The notes under the pieces are model-generated. The model was given only the letters and a program-made list of their open reading frames with translations, was not told where the DNA came from and made no database searches. Made by a program: the position numbers and the translations under genes. From Nissolia schottii (taxonomy: Eukaryota; Streptophyta; Magnoliopsida; Fabales; Fabaceae), in the NCBI GenBank assembly GCA_003254905.1, contig QANU01001262.1, forward strand, positions 1,129,279-1,193,278: a stretch of DNA of 64,000 nucleotides. Reading direction: 5' to 3'. Below are positions 22,234-32,348 of this stretch, in pieces. Each line of letters opens with the position of its first letter. Position 1 is the first letter of the stretch.

Positions 22234-24531
22234 ATGTCTTCAATAACTTGCCAGTGCTCTTGGCCAATTTCCAATTCTTCACCAGTAGTCGTAGCCAATG
22301 ATAAAACCAATGATGTGAGACCTACTAATTTTGCTAAAATTCCTTCATGGATCTCTTTGAAATGCAATAGTTCTTCGTTGAGGAACCCTAAAATTCAACA
22401 AGGTGAAGTCGAAAACTTGCATTTGATTTCGTTAGCCAAACAAGGGACGCTCAGAGAAGTTCATGAATTCATCAGAAGCATGGACAGAGCAGGTATTTCA
22501 ATTGATCCCCGGTCGTATGAATACATCTTTAAAATGTGTGGAAAGTTGGGAGCTCTGTCAGATGGAAAAATTTTTCATAATAGACTGCAGAGAATGGCTA
22601 ATACCAATAAGTTCCTTGACAACTGCATCCTTCAAATGTATTGTGATTGCAGGAGTTTCCCAGCTGCAGAGAGATTCTTTGATGAAATGGTTGATCGAGA
22701 TTTGTTCTCTTGGGCCACAGTTATATCTGCTTATGCTGAGGAAGGGCGTGTAGATGAAGCTATTAAGCTGCTCTTGCATATGATGGATTTGGGAATCATG
22801 CCAAGCTCCTCTATCTTTAGTACTCTTATAGGGTCCTTTGCAGATCAATCGCTGTTAGACCTTGGCAAACAGATACATTCTCAGCTGATAAGGATTGGGG
22901 ATACTGCCAATGCTTCGATTGAGACATCAATCTCCAACATGTACATCAAGTGTGGGTGGTTGGAAGGTGCTGAAGTTGCCACCAAGAAGATGGCTAGAAA
23001 AAATGCTGTGGCCTGCACTGGGTTGATGGTAGGGTATACTCAAGCTGCACGGCACAGGGATATTCTTTTATTATTTGCCAAAATGGTAGGTGAAGGTGTA
23101 GAGTTGGATGAGTTTGTATTTTCAATAGTGCTTAAGGCGTGTGCTGCTTTAGGTGACTTAAACCTGGGAAGGCAAATCCATAGCTACAGTGTAAAACTTG
23201 GCTTGGAATCTGAGGTCTCAGTTGGAACTCCACTAGTGGATTTTTATGTTAAGTGTGCCAGATTTGAAGCTGCACGCCAAGCTTTTGAGAGCATAAGTGA
23301 ACCAAATGATTTCTCATGGAGTGCTATAATCAGTGGATATTGCCAAAATGGTAGATTTGACAAGGCTCTTGAGATTTTTAAAACACTTAGAAGTAAAGGG
23401 GTGTTACTAAATTCTTTCATGTATACCAGCATTTTTCAAGCATGCTCTGCTGTGTCAGATTTAGTTTTCGGTGCTCAAATTCACGCAGATGCAATTAAAA
23501 TGGGACTAGTTGCATGCCTTTCTGGGGAAAGTGCTATGATCACTATGTACTCGAAGTGCGGCAAAATAGACCATGCCCATCAAGCATTTTCGGCCATAGA
23601 TAAACCTGACACTATTGCATGGACTGCTATAATCTGTGCTTATGCTTTCCATGGGAAAGCTTCTGAAGCTCTGGGGCTTTTCAACAAAATGCAGGAGTCC
23701 GATGTAAGGCCAAATGCTATCACATTCATAGGTTTGTTAACGGCTTGCAGCCATTCAGGTTTAGTTAGTGAGGGGAAGCAGTTTTTGGATTCAATGAGTG
23801 ACAAATATCGCGTGGAACCAACAATTGATCATTACAATTGCGTGATTGATGTATACTCTCGTGCCGGATTACTACAGGAGGCTCTTGAGATGATAAGGAG
23901 TCTGCCATTTGAACCTGATGCACTGAGTTGGAAGAGTTTATTAGGAGGATGTTGGAGCCATCGGAATCTCAAGATTGGGATGATCGCAGCTGAAAAGGTC
24001 CTTCAACTGGAACCACTAGACACTGCTACTTATGTGATCATGTTCAACTTGCATGCATTGGCAGGGAAGTGGGATGAAGCAGCCCAATTTAGAAAGATGA
24101 TGGCTGAGAGGAACTTGAGGAAGGAAGTTAGTTGCAGCTGGATTATTGTGAAAGGTAAAGTCCACCGTTTTGTGGTAGGGGATAGACACCATCTTCAAAC
24201 AGAACAAATATATTCAAAATTGAAACAGCTCAATTATGCTCTGAATAAAGGTGAGGAGGGTCTTCTTAATGAAGAGGATGCAGTATGTGACTTCACTGAA
24301 CGGAAAGAGCAGCTTCTTGATCATAGCGAGAGACTAGCTATAGCCTATGGTCTCATATGCACAGAAGCTGAGACACCCATTATGGTTTTCAAAAATACTC
24401 GATCATGCAGAGACTGTCATGATTTTGCAAAGAGAGTTTCCATAGTAACTGGTCGTGAATTAATTGTGAGAGATGCCAATAGGTTCCATCATATTAAGTC
24501 AGGGGAATGTTCTTGCCATGATTATTGGTGA
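22234..24531 (+). CDS. RARE1: RARE1-type PPR-DYW plastid RNA-editing factor
   Basis: In Arabidopsis, RARE1 (At5g13270) is required for C-to-U editing of the plastid accD transcript. This single-exon frame gives 765 residues, close to the Arabidopsis length of about 750. The ATG at 22234 is the first in frame. The N-terminus is Ser/Thr-rich, as expected of a plastid transit peptide. PPR motifs run from about 75 to 580, for example ACTGLMVGYTQAARHRDILL and NDFSWSAIISGYCQNGRFDK. E/E+ motifs follow, then a DYW domain with HSERLA, the zinc ligands CRDCHDFAK and the end CSCHDYW; the HSE and CxxCH residues of the deaminase are intact. Long stretches such as LGLESEVSVGTPLVDFYVKC match RARE1 rather than other DYW proteins. 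Confidence 0.92.
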   Translation: MSSITCQCSWPISNSSPVVVANDKTNDVRPTNFAKIPSWISLKCNSSSLRNPKIQQGEVENLHLISLAKQGTLREVHEFIRSMDRAGISIDPRSYEYIFKMCGKLGALSDGKIFHNRLQRMANTNKFLDNCILQMYCDCRSFPAAERFFDEMVDRDLFSWATVISAYAEEGRVDEAIKLLLHMMDLGIMPSSSIFSTLIGSFADQSLLDLGKQIHSQLIRIGDTANASIETSISNMYIKCGWLEGAEVATKKMARKNAVACTGLMVGYTQAARHRDILLLFAKMVGEGVELDEFVFSIVLKACAALGDLNLGRQIHSYSVKLGLESEVSVGTPLVDFYVKCARFEAARQAFESISEPNDFSWSAIISGYCQNGRFDKALEIFKTLRSKGVLLNSFMYTSIFQACSAVSDLVFGAQIHADAIKMGLVACLSGESAMITMYSKCGKIDHAHQAFSAIDKPDTIAWTAIICAYAFHGKASEALGLFNKMQESDVRPNAITFIGLLTACSHSGLVSEGKQFLDSMSDKYRVEPTIDHYNCVIDVYSRAGLLQEALEMIRSLPFEPDALSWKSLLGGCWSHRNLKIGMIAAEKVLQLEPLDTATYVIMFNLHALAGKWDEAAQFRKMMAERNLRKEVSCSWIIVKGKVHRFVVGDRHHLQTEQIYSKLKQLNYALNKGEEGLLNEEDAVCDFTERKEQLLDHSERLAIAYGLICTEAETPIMVFKNTRSCRDCHDFAKRVSIVTGRELIVRDANRFHHIKSGECSCHDYW

Positions 24532-25039
24532 TTTCTGCTCAGTTCTTGCAAAGAAACTATCGATGGTTGTTCAAGGTTGTAGCAGTGTCCTGATTTTTTT
24601 GTCCATGAATGTTGTATAAAATCTTATTTAAAACTTACAATCAAGTGATGTAGACAATCCATATTATGCTGTCATGCCATTTTAACCAGGCAAATAATTT
24701 ATCTAGTAATCATTTTTTTTCCCTTTCAATAAAAAGATGAATTAAATTTATTACAATTTTTTGGGTAGGATTCATTTATCCAACAAGGTTGACTGGTAAA
24801 GTAGTAATTGGAATATAGACGCTATCACATGATATATTCTCCTTAATCAAGCCGTATAATGCCAAGGAACAAAATTATCTTCTGAACAAAAAAGGAGTAA
24901 GGCTTCGATAGCTTTACAATAAGTCCAGCACCAATACCCTAACCGTCAACAAAAAAACTGCAAGGATCCATTTTTCAGTTCGTTATATTTCCACTACTTA
25001 AAAGCATCGGGAGCAGCAGCATCAAACTGGAAGAGCCTC
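24532..25039. other. Convergent 3' region
   Basis: Short AT-rich spacer between the plus-strand RARE1 gene and the minus-strand plastid protein gene. It should hold both 3' untranslated regions. Nothing else is recognised. Confidence 0.5.
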
Positions 25040-27304
25040 TCACATGGTAGCCTCCACTTCAGGATCATTTTCTTCTATCTGTGGAGCAGGCACGTTATTG
25101 CCGCCTCTCAAACGTGAAGATACATTGTCAATGGCAGAATTTAGTTGGCTTATCTTTTCGTTCAAGGTCTGCCGAGTCCTCTGCTCTCAGGAACATAATT
25201 ATAACAAACTCAGTATATTCCAATGGCACACAAGAGTTGAATCTAAAAAGCTAAGGGAAGCCTAATTACCTCTAACCCTTCGTCGTAATATATCGGTCTC
25301 TTGGCCTTGCGAAACCCATATTCATCTTCATTTAGCAGAGATCTTCTGATCTGCATCACACAAAATGAAGTCAATATCCAGACTTACTAGTTACTACTAA
25401 GAGCATTCAAAATGGCAGCAATATCTTAACAAGTAAATAGTAATAGAAACAATAGCTACACAACAAAAAAATGGATACTGCAAAGATGACTCTAGCCCCT
25501 AAAAACGACTATTTCAGTTGTAGTGTAGTCATGGAAAGAACTCTAAGCTCTAAGCCGTTCAAAGTTTTGCACAAATACTGCTTAAGACAATGATAAAACT
25601 AGATTCAAAGATGGAAAAGTTAGTAGCATACTTCTATAGACATCTATATGATATTTTCTAATTAAAATAAAATGCATAACTCTAACCCATCATGGGGCAT
25701 ATTCATATCATTCACAATATTGCAAATAAAAGAGAGTTCATCAATTCTTTTCCAGTCCTTAGAAACGCAAACTCATCCCTTAAACCGTAATACAAATGTT
25801 CCACTAGGTAATGAAACAACAGTAATCTAGTTAATAATGAACAGCCCATTGTTGAGTTTGTCATGTTGAGATTGTATTTCCTCGTAACGAGGAAAATTAT
25901 TAATATTTTGAAAAGTAGTCATCTCCTACGTGATTAATCTGTCTTAGACTTTCTTTTTTTATAGTATAATCAAGCTCAAGCTCGTTCATCATACATTGTT
26001 TACAGTTAAACTTGCCAGACTTTTAATAAATTTAAAGTTAAAGAAATAAGAAATCACCTGGGGAGCAAAGATATAAGCTAGAGTTCCAAAAATAGCACCA
26101 CCAAGAACAAAACCAGCAAAAAAATCTCCACCACCACCTCCGCTACTATCACTGCACAAGGGAAACAGTAATTGAAAAGAACAATAAATCTACACATAAT
26201 CTTCCAAAACATGCAACCAATAAGATCAAGTGCCACTTGCAAATTCCAATCAGTACTCCTAAGTCCTAGCATCCAAAAGACAATTAGCTCCAAAATATTG
26301 TCCAATGTCCAATATCATTATAGAAAACCACACTAAATTTTAATAAAAAACAACCAAATCAGAACATAAAAGTATAATCAACAGTGAAAATAAACTTTTG
26401 AGCATCACTATTCTTTCTTCTCCTCTGATCTTTCATTGACAAGTTCAACCACAACAACTGGTCTGGAAGATTGTTACATGATTTATTTAGCAGTCAACAA
26501 GGTTGAAAAGAAATACCAATTTGTCCACACACCACAAATAAAATAGAGATTCCTTCAATTTCAATTCAAAGCCTTATAAAATATTCCCAAGCCGGTCACA
26601 TTGATGTGAGAAATAAACCATGTCGCCATAGAACGGAAGCATAATAATAAAGTATAAAACAATAACAATAACGAAGTCTTTTACGACTAGTTAGTTCCAT
26701 GAACTGTTAGAAGCCATTGTGTCCAAACCGATATTGAATCCCTAATAAAGTGATCTCAAGATGGCATACCGGTATTCTGCACAAATCGATGAACTGCGGT
26801 TCCTCCTGCTCACTACAAGGTTTGATTTTCTTTGAACAGCAAGCTTAGGTCCAATCCCACATGAATTTCGATTTGCCAACCACAGCTCAGGTGTCTTAAG
26901 ATGAGATCCACCTGTTCCCAAATTAAAGCGAAAAATTCATACACACACAACACAAGAATACCGATATTGATTCGAAACAGAGTTGGGAAAAAAAATTAAA
27001 ACACTTCCTAGTTCCTCCAATTTTCCAGGAAATCTAAACTATTTACATTGCACAGAAGAGTTCAATTCGTTGATGCGAACCGATCGTACTTAAGCGCGAG
27101 ATTCAAAGAAATGGAAACCAACAAAAACATTAACAAAAACCCTAAATACAACGGACAAATGACTGAGATTAAAAAAAAAAAACGATTATTGTTTTCTGAT
27201 GCTGCGTGATCTTTCAAAATTTTGGAACCAAATTGAAAATGAAGAAGAAAAGTAGAGTGAGAAAATTAACCAGAAATGGAGAATGGCGCGAAAATAGCCG
27301 CCAT
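25040..27304 (-). CDS. Small plastid membrane protein with YtxH-like segment
   Basis: Five exons on the minus strand keep phase: 27304-27271, 26911-26770, 26151-26058, 25350-25270 and 25180-25040, giving 163 residues. The first 55 or so residues are basic and Ser-rich, as in a plastid transit peptide. A Gly run precedes one membrane segment (about 69-88), FFAGFVLGGAIFGTLAYIFA, with spaced glycines and a following APQIRRSLL. A charged segment and a likely coiled coil (TLNEKISQLNSAIDNVSSRL) complete it. It resembles a conserved plant protein annotated in Arabidopsis as chloroplast inner-envelope (At1g42960 type), recalled and not searched. The G-rich helix plus FAP-x-x-R pattern resembles bacterial YtxH. 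Function is unknown. Confidence 0.8.
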
Positions 27305-27657
27305 GAGTGTGTCAGTCTGTGAGTTGTTGGAAGATAGGGAGTGGGATACCAGATTTCAAGCAGACGAGAAGACGCTATTATTTATTTTGTCTTTATCATA
27401 TGAGATTAATAATCACCACAATTTTATTTATCTGCAAATTAATTCGTTTGTATATGAAATTTCTTTTTTTATTATCATATTTAAGAGTTAGATTTAATAA
27501 CAAACTTGTTATTTTAGAATTATTATTTTTTTGGACATTATACTAGTGTGGCAAACATATGTTAACCATGTAGATGGTAACTGTTTTGCAAATTATAATT
27601 ATAAATTAATTTCTTTATTTAAACTGCTTGTATATCTAACCATACAAAAAATTGCTC

Positions 27658-27701
<44 letters not shown>

Positions 27702-27921
27702 GAGGCATAATATTAATCCAACCAATTATGACCAATAGGTAACTCTTCAACATTTTTATTAGTAGTATATATAACAAATTCAATTTTTTTTAAAGAGATA
27801 ACAAATCCATTTAATTTTGTCATATTGAATTATTGACAATGGAGAATTTTTATTTTTATTTTTAAAAAGGCATTGGGAAACTTTTAAGTTGCCACTTTGA
27901 CCGATGAGACGTGGAGAATAT
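27305..27921. other. Upstream spacer with (TA)n
   Basis: AT-rich spacer between the plastid-protein gene and the retroelement nest. It contains a (TA)n microsatellite at about 27658-27696. No gene is seen. Confidence 0.6.
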
Positions 27922-29104
27922 CTATCTTTTTTTTTTATTGAGGAATTCTTGTGGATCCTCCTTTAAAAGTTTGTTGTCTAAGGTAGAGGGATTTAGACGA
28001 TTGAAACAATCGATCACCGCATCTTCTGAAACTAGCATTGCAGCTTGCGGGTCGCTAGCCTGAATCTGCTCTGCAAGCGCATCCATCATGGTAGTCATAG
28101 CTCGTTTTAGATATCTCAATCGAGCCCTATTGCTTGAAGAGCCACTGTTACGATGGCAACGGGTGAACCTGAAAGCCATATGAACCAACTGAAACAGAAT
28201 AGGATTAGGACAAGAATTAGAAAAAAGATGTTGACTTTCTACTGATTCTATAAATGATTGACTCCTCCTAAAGGTCTTAGGTAATGTTGCATCACATGGG
28301 AATTGACGCGCTTCCATTCACATAATCGCGATGATACTTAAGAAAACTTGCTCCACTTACACATAGGAAAACTTATGACTCTAATACCAACTTTGTCACA
28401 ACCCAAAAAGCCATGACCGGTGCACAAGGGATAATATCTCTCATGCAAGCCTCTAATCCTAATTTATGTGAAAACATGGTTATTTAATAATAACTTAATT
28501 AAAATCCTTTCGTAAATAAATAAATTCATAGGGCGCATAAATTTCTTACAAATTTTAAAGGTAAAACTATAACAAAGTATATGAATAACAATACATGAAA
28601 ATAGTGTTTTTCTGCCTGTATGACTCTGAAGCATTCTAGACACAAATAAAATAGCGAAATAGCTCCACTACAAAATGAAGCTCACCACTGACAGCTGAAC
28701 TAGACTGTGGAGCCTTACACCAAATCAACAACACTATCTGAAAAAGTTATGAGAAAAGTGGTGAGTCATCAAACTTAGCGAATGACAGAATCCCACGACT
28801 CACGTGTAACATAAATAAGCATGAAACTCACAACACAATAACTATTTATAATAATAACATCAATAATGATAATAACAATAACAATTACAATGATGATAAT
28901 AATAATAATAATAATAATAATTTTCAAGTTACTGAATATCTGGGGAGTTATCTATCTTAGAATTCTATCTGAATCTCATGGTATGCTTAAAGTTCAACTG
29001 TTCGAGCCTCACAATATGTTATCTGCATGAGCCTCACGGTGTGCTATATGCCCAGGTGTCACAGTATGCTTACAAGGTATCAGGGTCGACACGAGTTGTT
29101 GTTG
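27922..29104 (-). mobile_element. Ty3-like LTR element fossil: gag start, PBS and part of LTR
   Basis: On the minus strand an LTR edge at 28394 (TGTCACAACCC on the plus strand) is followed by a primer-binding-like site (28384-28391, pairing to initiator Met tRNA) and then a gag beginning at 28317. The gag ends in a stretch like CFNRLNPSTLDNKLL, the pattern of plant Ty3 gag N-termini. Only the beginning of the internal region remains. The LTR runs right to 29104, where the copia element interrupts it, and seems to resume at 36267. The element is broken: most of its body is gone. Confidence 0.65.
28892..28921. repeat. (TAA)n microsatellite
   Basis: About nine to ten AAT/TAA units, preceded by a looser ATA/ACA-rich region from 28850. 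It lies inside the Ty3-like LTR. Confidence 0.9.
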
Positions 29105-29350
29105 TGAGCAGGGGTGAAAGAACAGCAAAGCTTACAAATGAAATTAAGTTAACTAACTTAACAAACATTAACAAATCCTACATGCTAGCTAACAGCCTTG
29201 AGGCATAATGGTCTCCATAACAAACTTCTTTCTCTGCACTTTGCCTCAGTAACAGACTTCCATCTCTCTCTGCATCTTGCTTCAGTTCATTTTGCTTTGA
29301 ACTTTCAGCAGGCTGCTTGCTAAGCTTTGTTGTTCTTTCATCCCTGCTCA
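29105..29350 (-). repeat. Copia 3' LTR, rearranged
   Basis: The stretch from about 29137 to 29350 matches the 5' LTR closely. Its outer end differs: the first 30 or so bases (from TGAGCAGGGGTGAAAGAACA) are an inverted copy of its own other end, giving terminal inverted repeats of about 29 bases. The outer 200 bases of the partner LTR are absent. Confidence 0.75.
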
Positions 29351-30827
29351 CACCCCCCTCAAGCTGCAGCATGAAAATTGATCATCCTCAGCTTGCCAAG
29401 CAAATAGTTAAAAGGTCCTGGGGCTAGGGGTTTAGTGAATATGTCAACAATTTGATTCTTTGTGGGAATTGATCGTAGCTCAATTTCCTTGTCTTGAACT
29501 TTGTCACGCACACATGGCAATCAATCTCAATGTGTTTTGTCCTCTCATGGAACATTGGATTGGCCGCTATGTAGATAGTTGATTGATTGTCACATGCTAT
29601 GGGAATTGGAGTAGGAGTCTGGACACCAAAGTCATGAATCAAAGCAATGAGCCATTGAGTTTCACAGGTGACTTGAGCTAGAGAACAATATTCTGCCTCG
29701 GAGGAAGAACGCGCCACTGTGGTTTGTTTCTTGCTTCGCCATGATACCATGGCCTTGCCAAGGAAGCACACAAATCCAGATGTGGACCTCCGAGTATCAG
29801 GGCAAGTGCCCCAATCTGCATCAATATAGCCACAGAGGTTTAAATTGGATGTAGCAGGAAAGTATAGATCCTTGGCTAGTACAACCTTGACATATCTGAG
29901 GACACGATGGGCAGCTAGGAGATGAGACTCATTGGGACAGTCGAGAAATTGGCTAAGCCTTCCCACTGCATAACTTATGTTTGGTCTTGTATGTGTAAGA
30001 TACAAAAGTTTTCCAATGAGTCTCCTGTAAGCACTAACATCAACAGAACTTTCAGTAGGCTCTTTTGATAGTTGTGAATGATAGTCCATGGGAGTGGAAA
30101 CAGGTTTGGAATCAAGGAAACCATGAGCCTCTAACAAATCCAAACAATACTTCCTTTGGTAATGGGCAATGCCTTGTGAATTTCTTGCAACTTCTGTTCC
30201 TATGAAATATTTAAGATTCCCTAGATCTTTGATTTTGAACAAATCATCAAGAAGTTTCTTGATGTGATTGATCTCTCCCATATAATTTCCAGAAAAGACC
30301 ATATCATCCACATAAACCAAGATGATTGTAAAGCCATGATCAGTGGTTTTGGTGAACAAGGAGTAGTCTGATTTAGATTGTACATACCCTGAACTAGTCA
30401 AGACACCCACCAACTTAGCATTCCACTATTTGTTAGCCTGCTTTAGGCCATAGAGGGACTTCTGTAACTTGCAAACCAATCCAGAATCAACACACAATCT
30501 AGGGGGCAGCTTCATGAATACATCTTCATGTAAGTCTCCATGAAGAAATGTTGTGTTGACATCCAACTGCTACAAAAACCAACCTTTTGCTGCTGCAATG
30601 GCAAAAGAACTCTCAATGTGCTCATTTTAACCACTGGACTGAAAGTTTCAGCATAGTCAACCCTATAAGTTTGAGTGAAACCTTTTGCTACTAGCCTGGC
30701 TTTATGCCTCTCAATGTTGTCATCTAAATTGTACTTTATTTTGAAAATCCATTTGCATCCCACAACCTTCTTTCCAGGGGGAAAAGGAGTAAGAATCCAG
30801 GTTTAGTTGTTCTCAACAGTTGAGAGT

Positions 30828-32348
30828 TGATAGGTGGATTTTGTACCCTATTTTATTATTCTATAATTGAACATTGCATACTAAAAAAATGTGGTTTTAA
30901 TGTTTAATTAATATGTTTTGCACATTATCCTCTTTTGTGAGAAATTGAGAAAAATGCACTTTTAAGTACTATTTTATCTTAGAATTTAAGGTGTAGATTT
31001 CTTTTGTTCTTTTTTAGTTTTCTATTTTAATTGCAGAAAATAAATTATCAAGATATTGAAGATTTGAAGAAGATTTAATAAGATATAAATTTTAAAGAAG
31101 AGATTTGAAGAGAAGATTTGGATCAATAAATACAAGATTGAATTCAAATTCAAAAAGATTTGGTCAAAGATTTGCTGAGGATTTTTTAACGCTAACTTTG
31201 CCACAGATTTTTTTCGCTATGATGGAGATTGAATCTTGATTTGATGTCAACTACAAAGTTGTAGATCTATCTCTTAGCTTTAATTGAAGATTTGAATCAC
31301 CTCAATCCGATATTTGTAGCAGAATTTATCGCGATTTTACTAACTGTTGCACTGAAAGAGTGGGATTTGCACCCACTTTGTGCGAATCCTCTATAAATAA
31401 GACATCCTCTCTCAACAACAAGAGACAATTTCATATTCAGCCTCCACTTTTATTTTCTGCACTTTTTCCTTTTATTTTATGCACTTTAGGTTTATGTTAG
31501 TAGTGCTTAGGTATTAGTTCTTCAAGGATTGTTGGAGCGCTCGCATTGACAACGCAAGCTCCCAACTATTTGCGAATTTCTTCTGCTATTGTAAACAGGT
31601 TTTGTTATTTTAATTCTCTATTATTTTTCACTCTTCTTCTCTTTTTATTTATTATGAGCATTTATCCTCCATCCATGGACTCCATCCATGGAGGAGTAGT
31701 TTCTTAATATCTTGCATGCGGTAACTCTAGATTAGGATTAATTCGAGGTCTTGTGTTTAATGTTTATTCATGATTTGTTCCGCCCCTAATTAGTAATATA
31801 GCAACACTTGTTATTGGTTAGGGTTAATTCTAGGTTGATAGATCTTGACGATTGTAGGATTTATTGATTTAGGATTTGGGAACTTTTTGGGAAACTAATT
31901 AGATTTAATTAGGTTGTGCAATTGGGACATAATTGATATGGGTTTTAAATGCTGAGATCTTAGTTTTAATTCCTATATTAATAAATGCTTAGGGGATTGA
32001 CGATCGTAGTCTCTTAGGTGAATTGCGTATTAGTTAGAGATTTCAACTAATAAACAACATCCCTTTATGAATAATTAATTAGGAACCAATGACAATTAAT
32101 CATTGATCTAGAAACGCCGTATGCAGGATATTGTATTTTATCATTGTTTATTTATTTGTTTTAATTTTTTTTATTTTAAATTCAATCAATTCAAACCCCC
32201 CAATTTAATTAAACTTTTAATTGGTTCTAATTGATTATTTGATAAACGACCTAGGTTAGCCCTCTTTACTATATTTTTTAGGTTAATTTAGTTTTATAAA
32301 TTATTATTTGATTGTGTACTGAAATTAACGACGTTTTAGTGTGTGTCA
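30828..32348 (+). mobile_element. Solo LTR nested in the copia element
   Basis: A 1521-base block starting TGATAGGTGG and ending GTGTGTCA (TG...CA) is flanked on both sides by the exact 5-mer AGAGT (30823-30827 and 32349-32353), the target duplication expected of LTR insertion. A TATA-like CTATAAATAA at 31391-31400 supports plus orientation. No internal genes remain, so it is a solo LTR. The superfamily cannot be told from the LTR alone. It is younger than the copia copy it interrupts. Confidence 0.85.
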
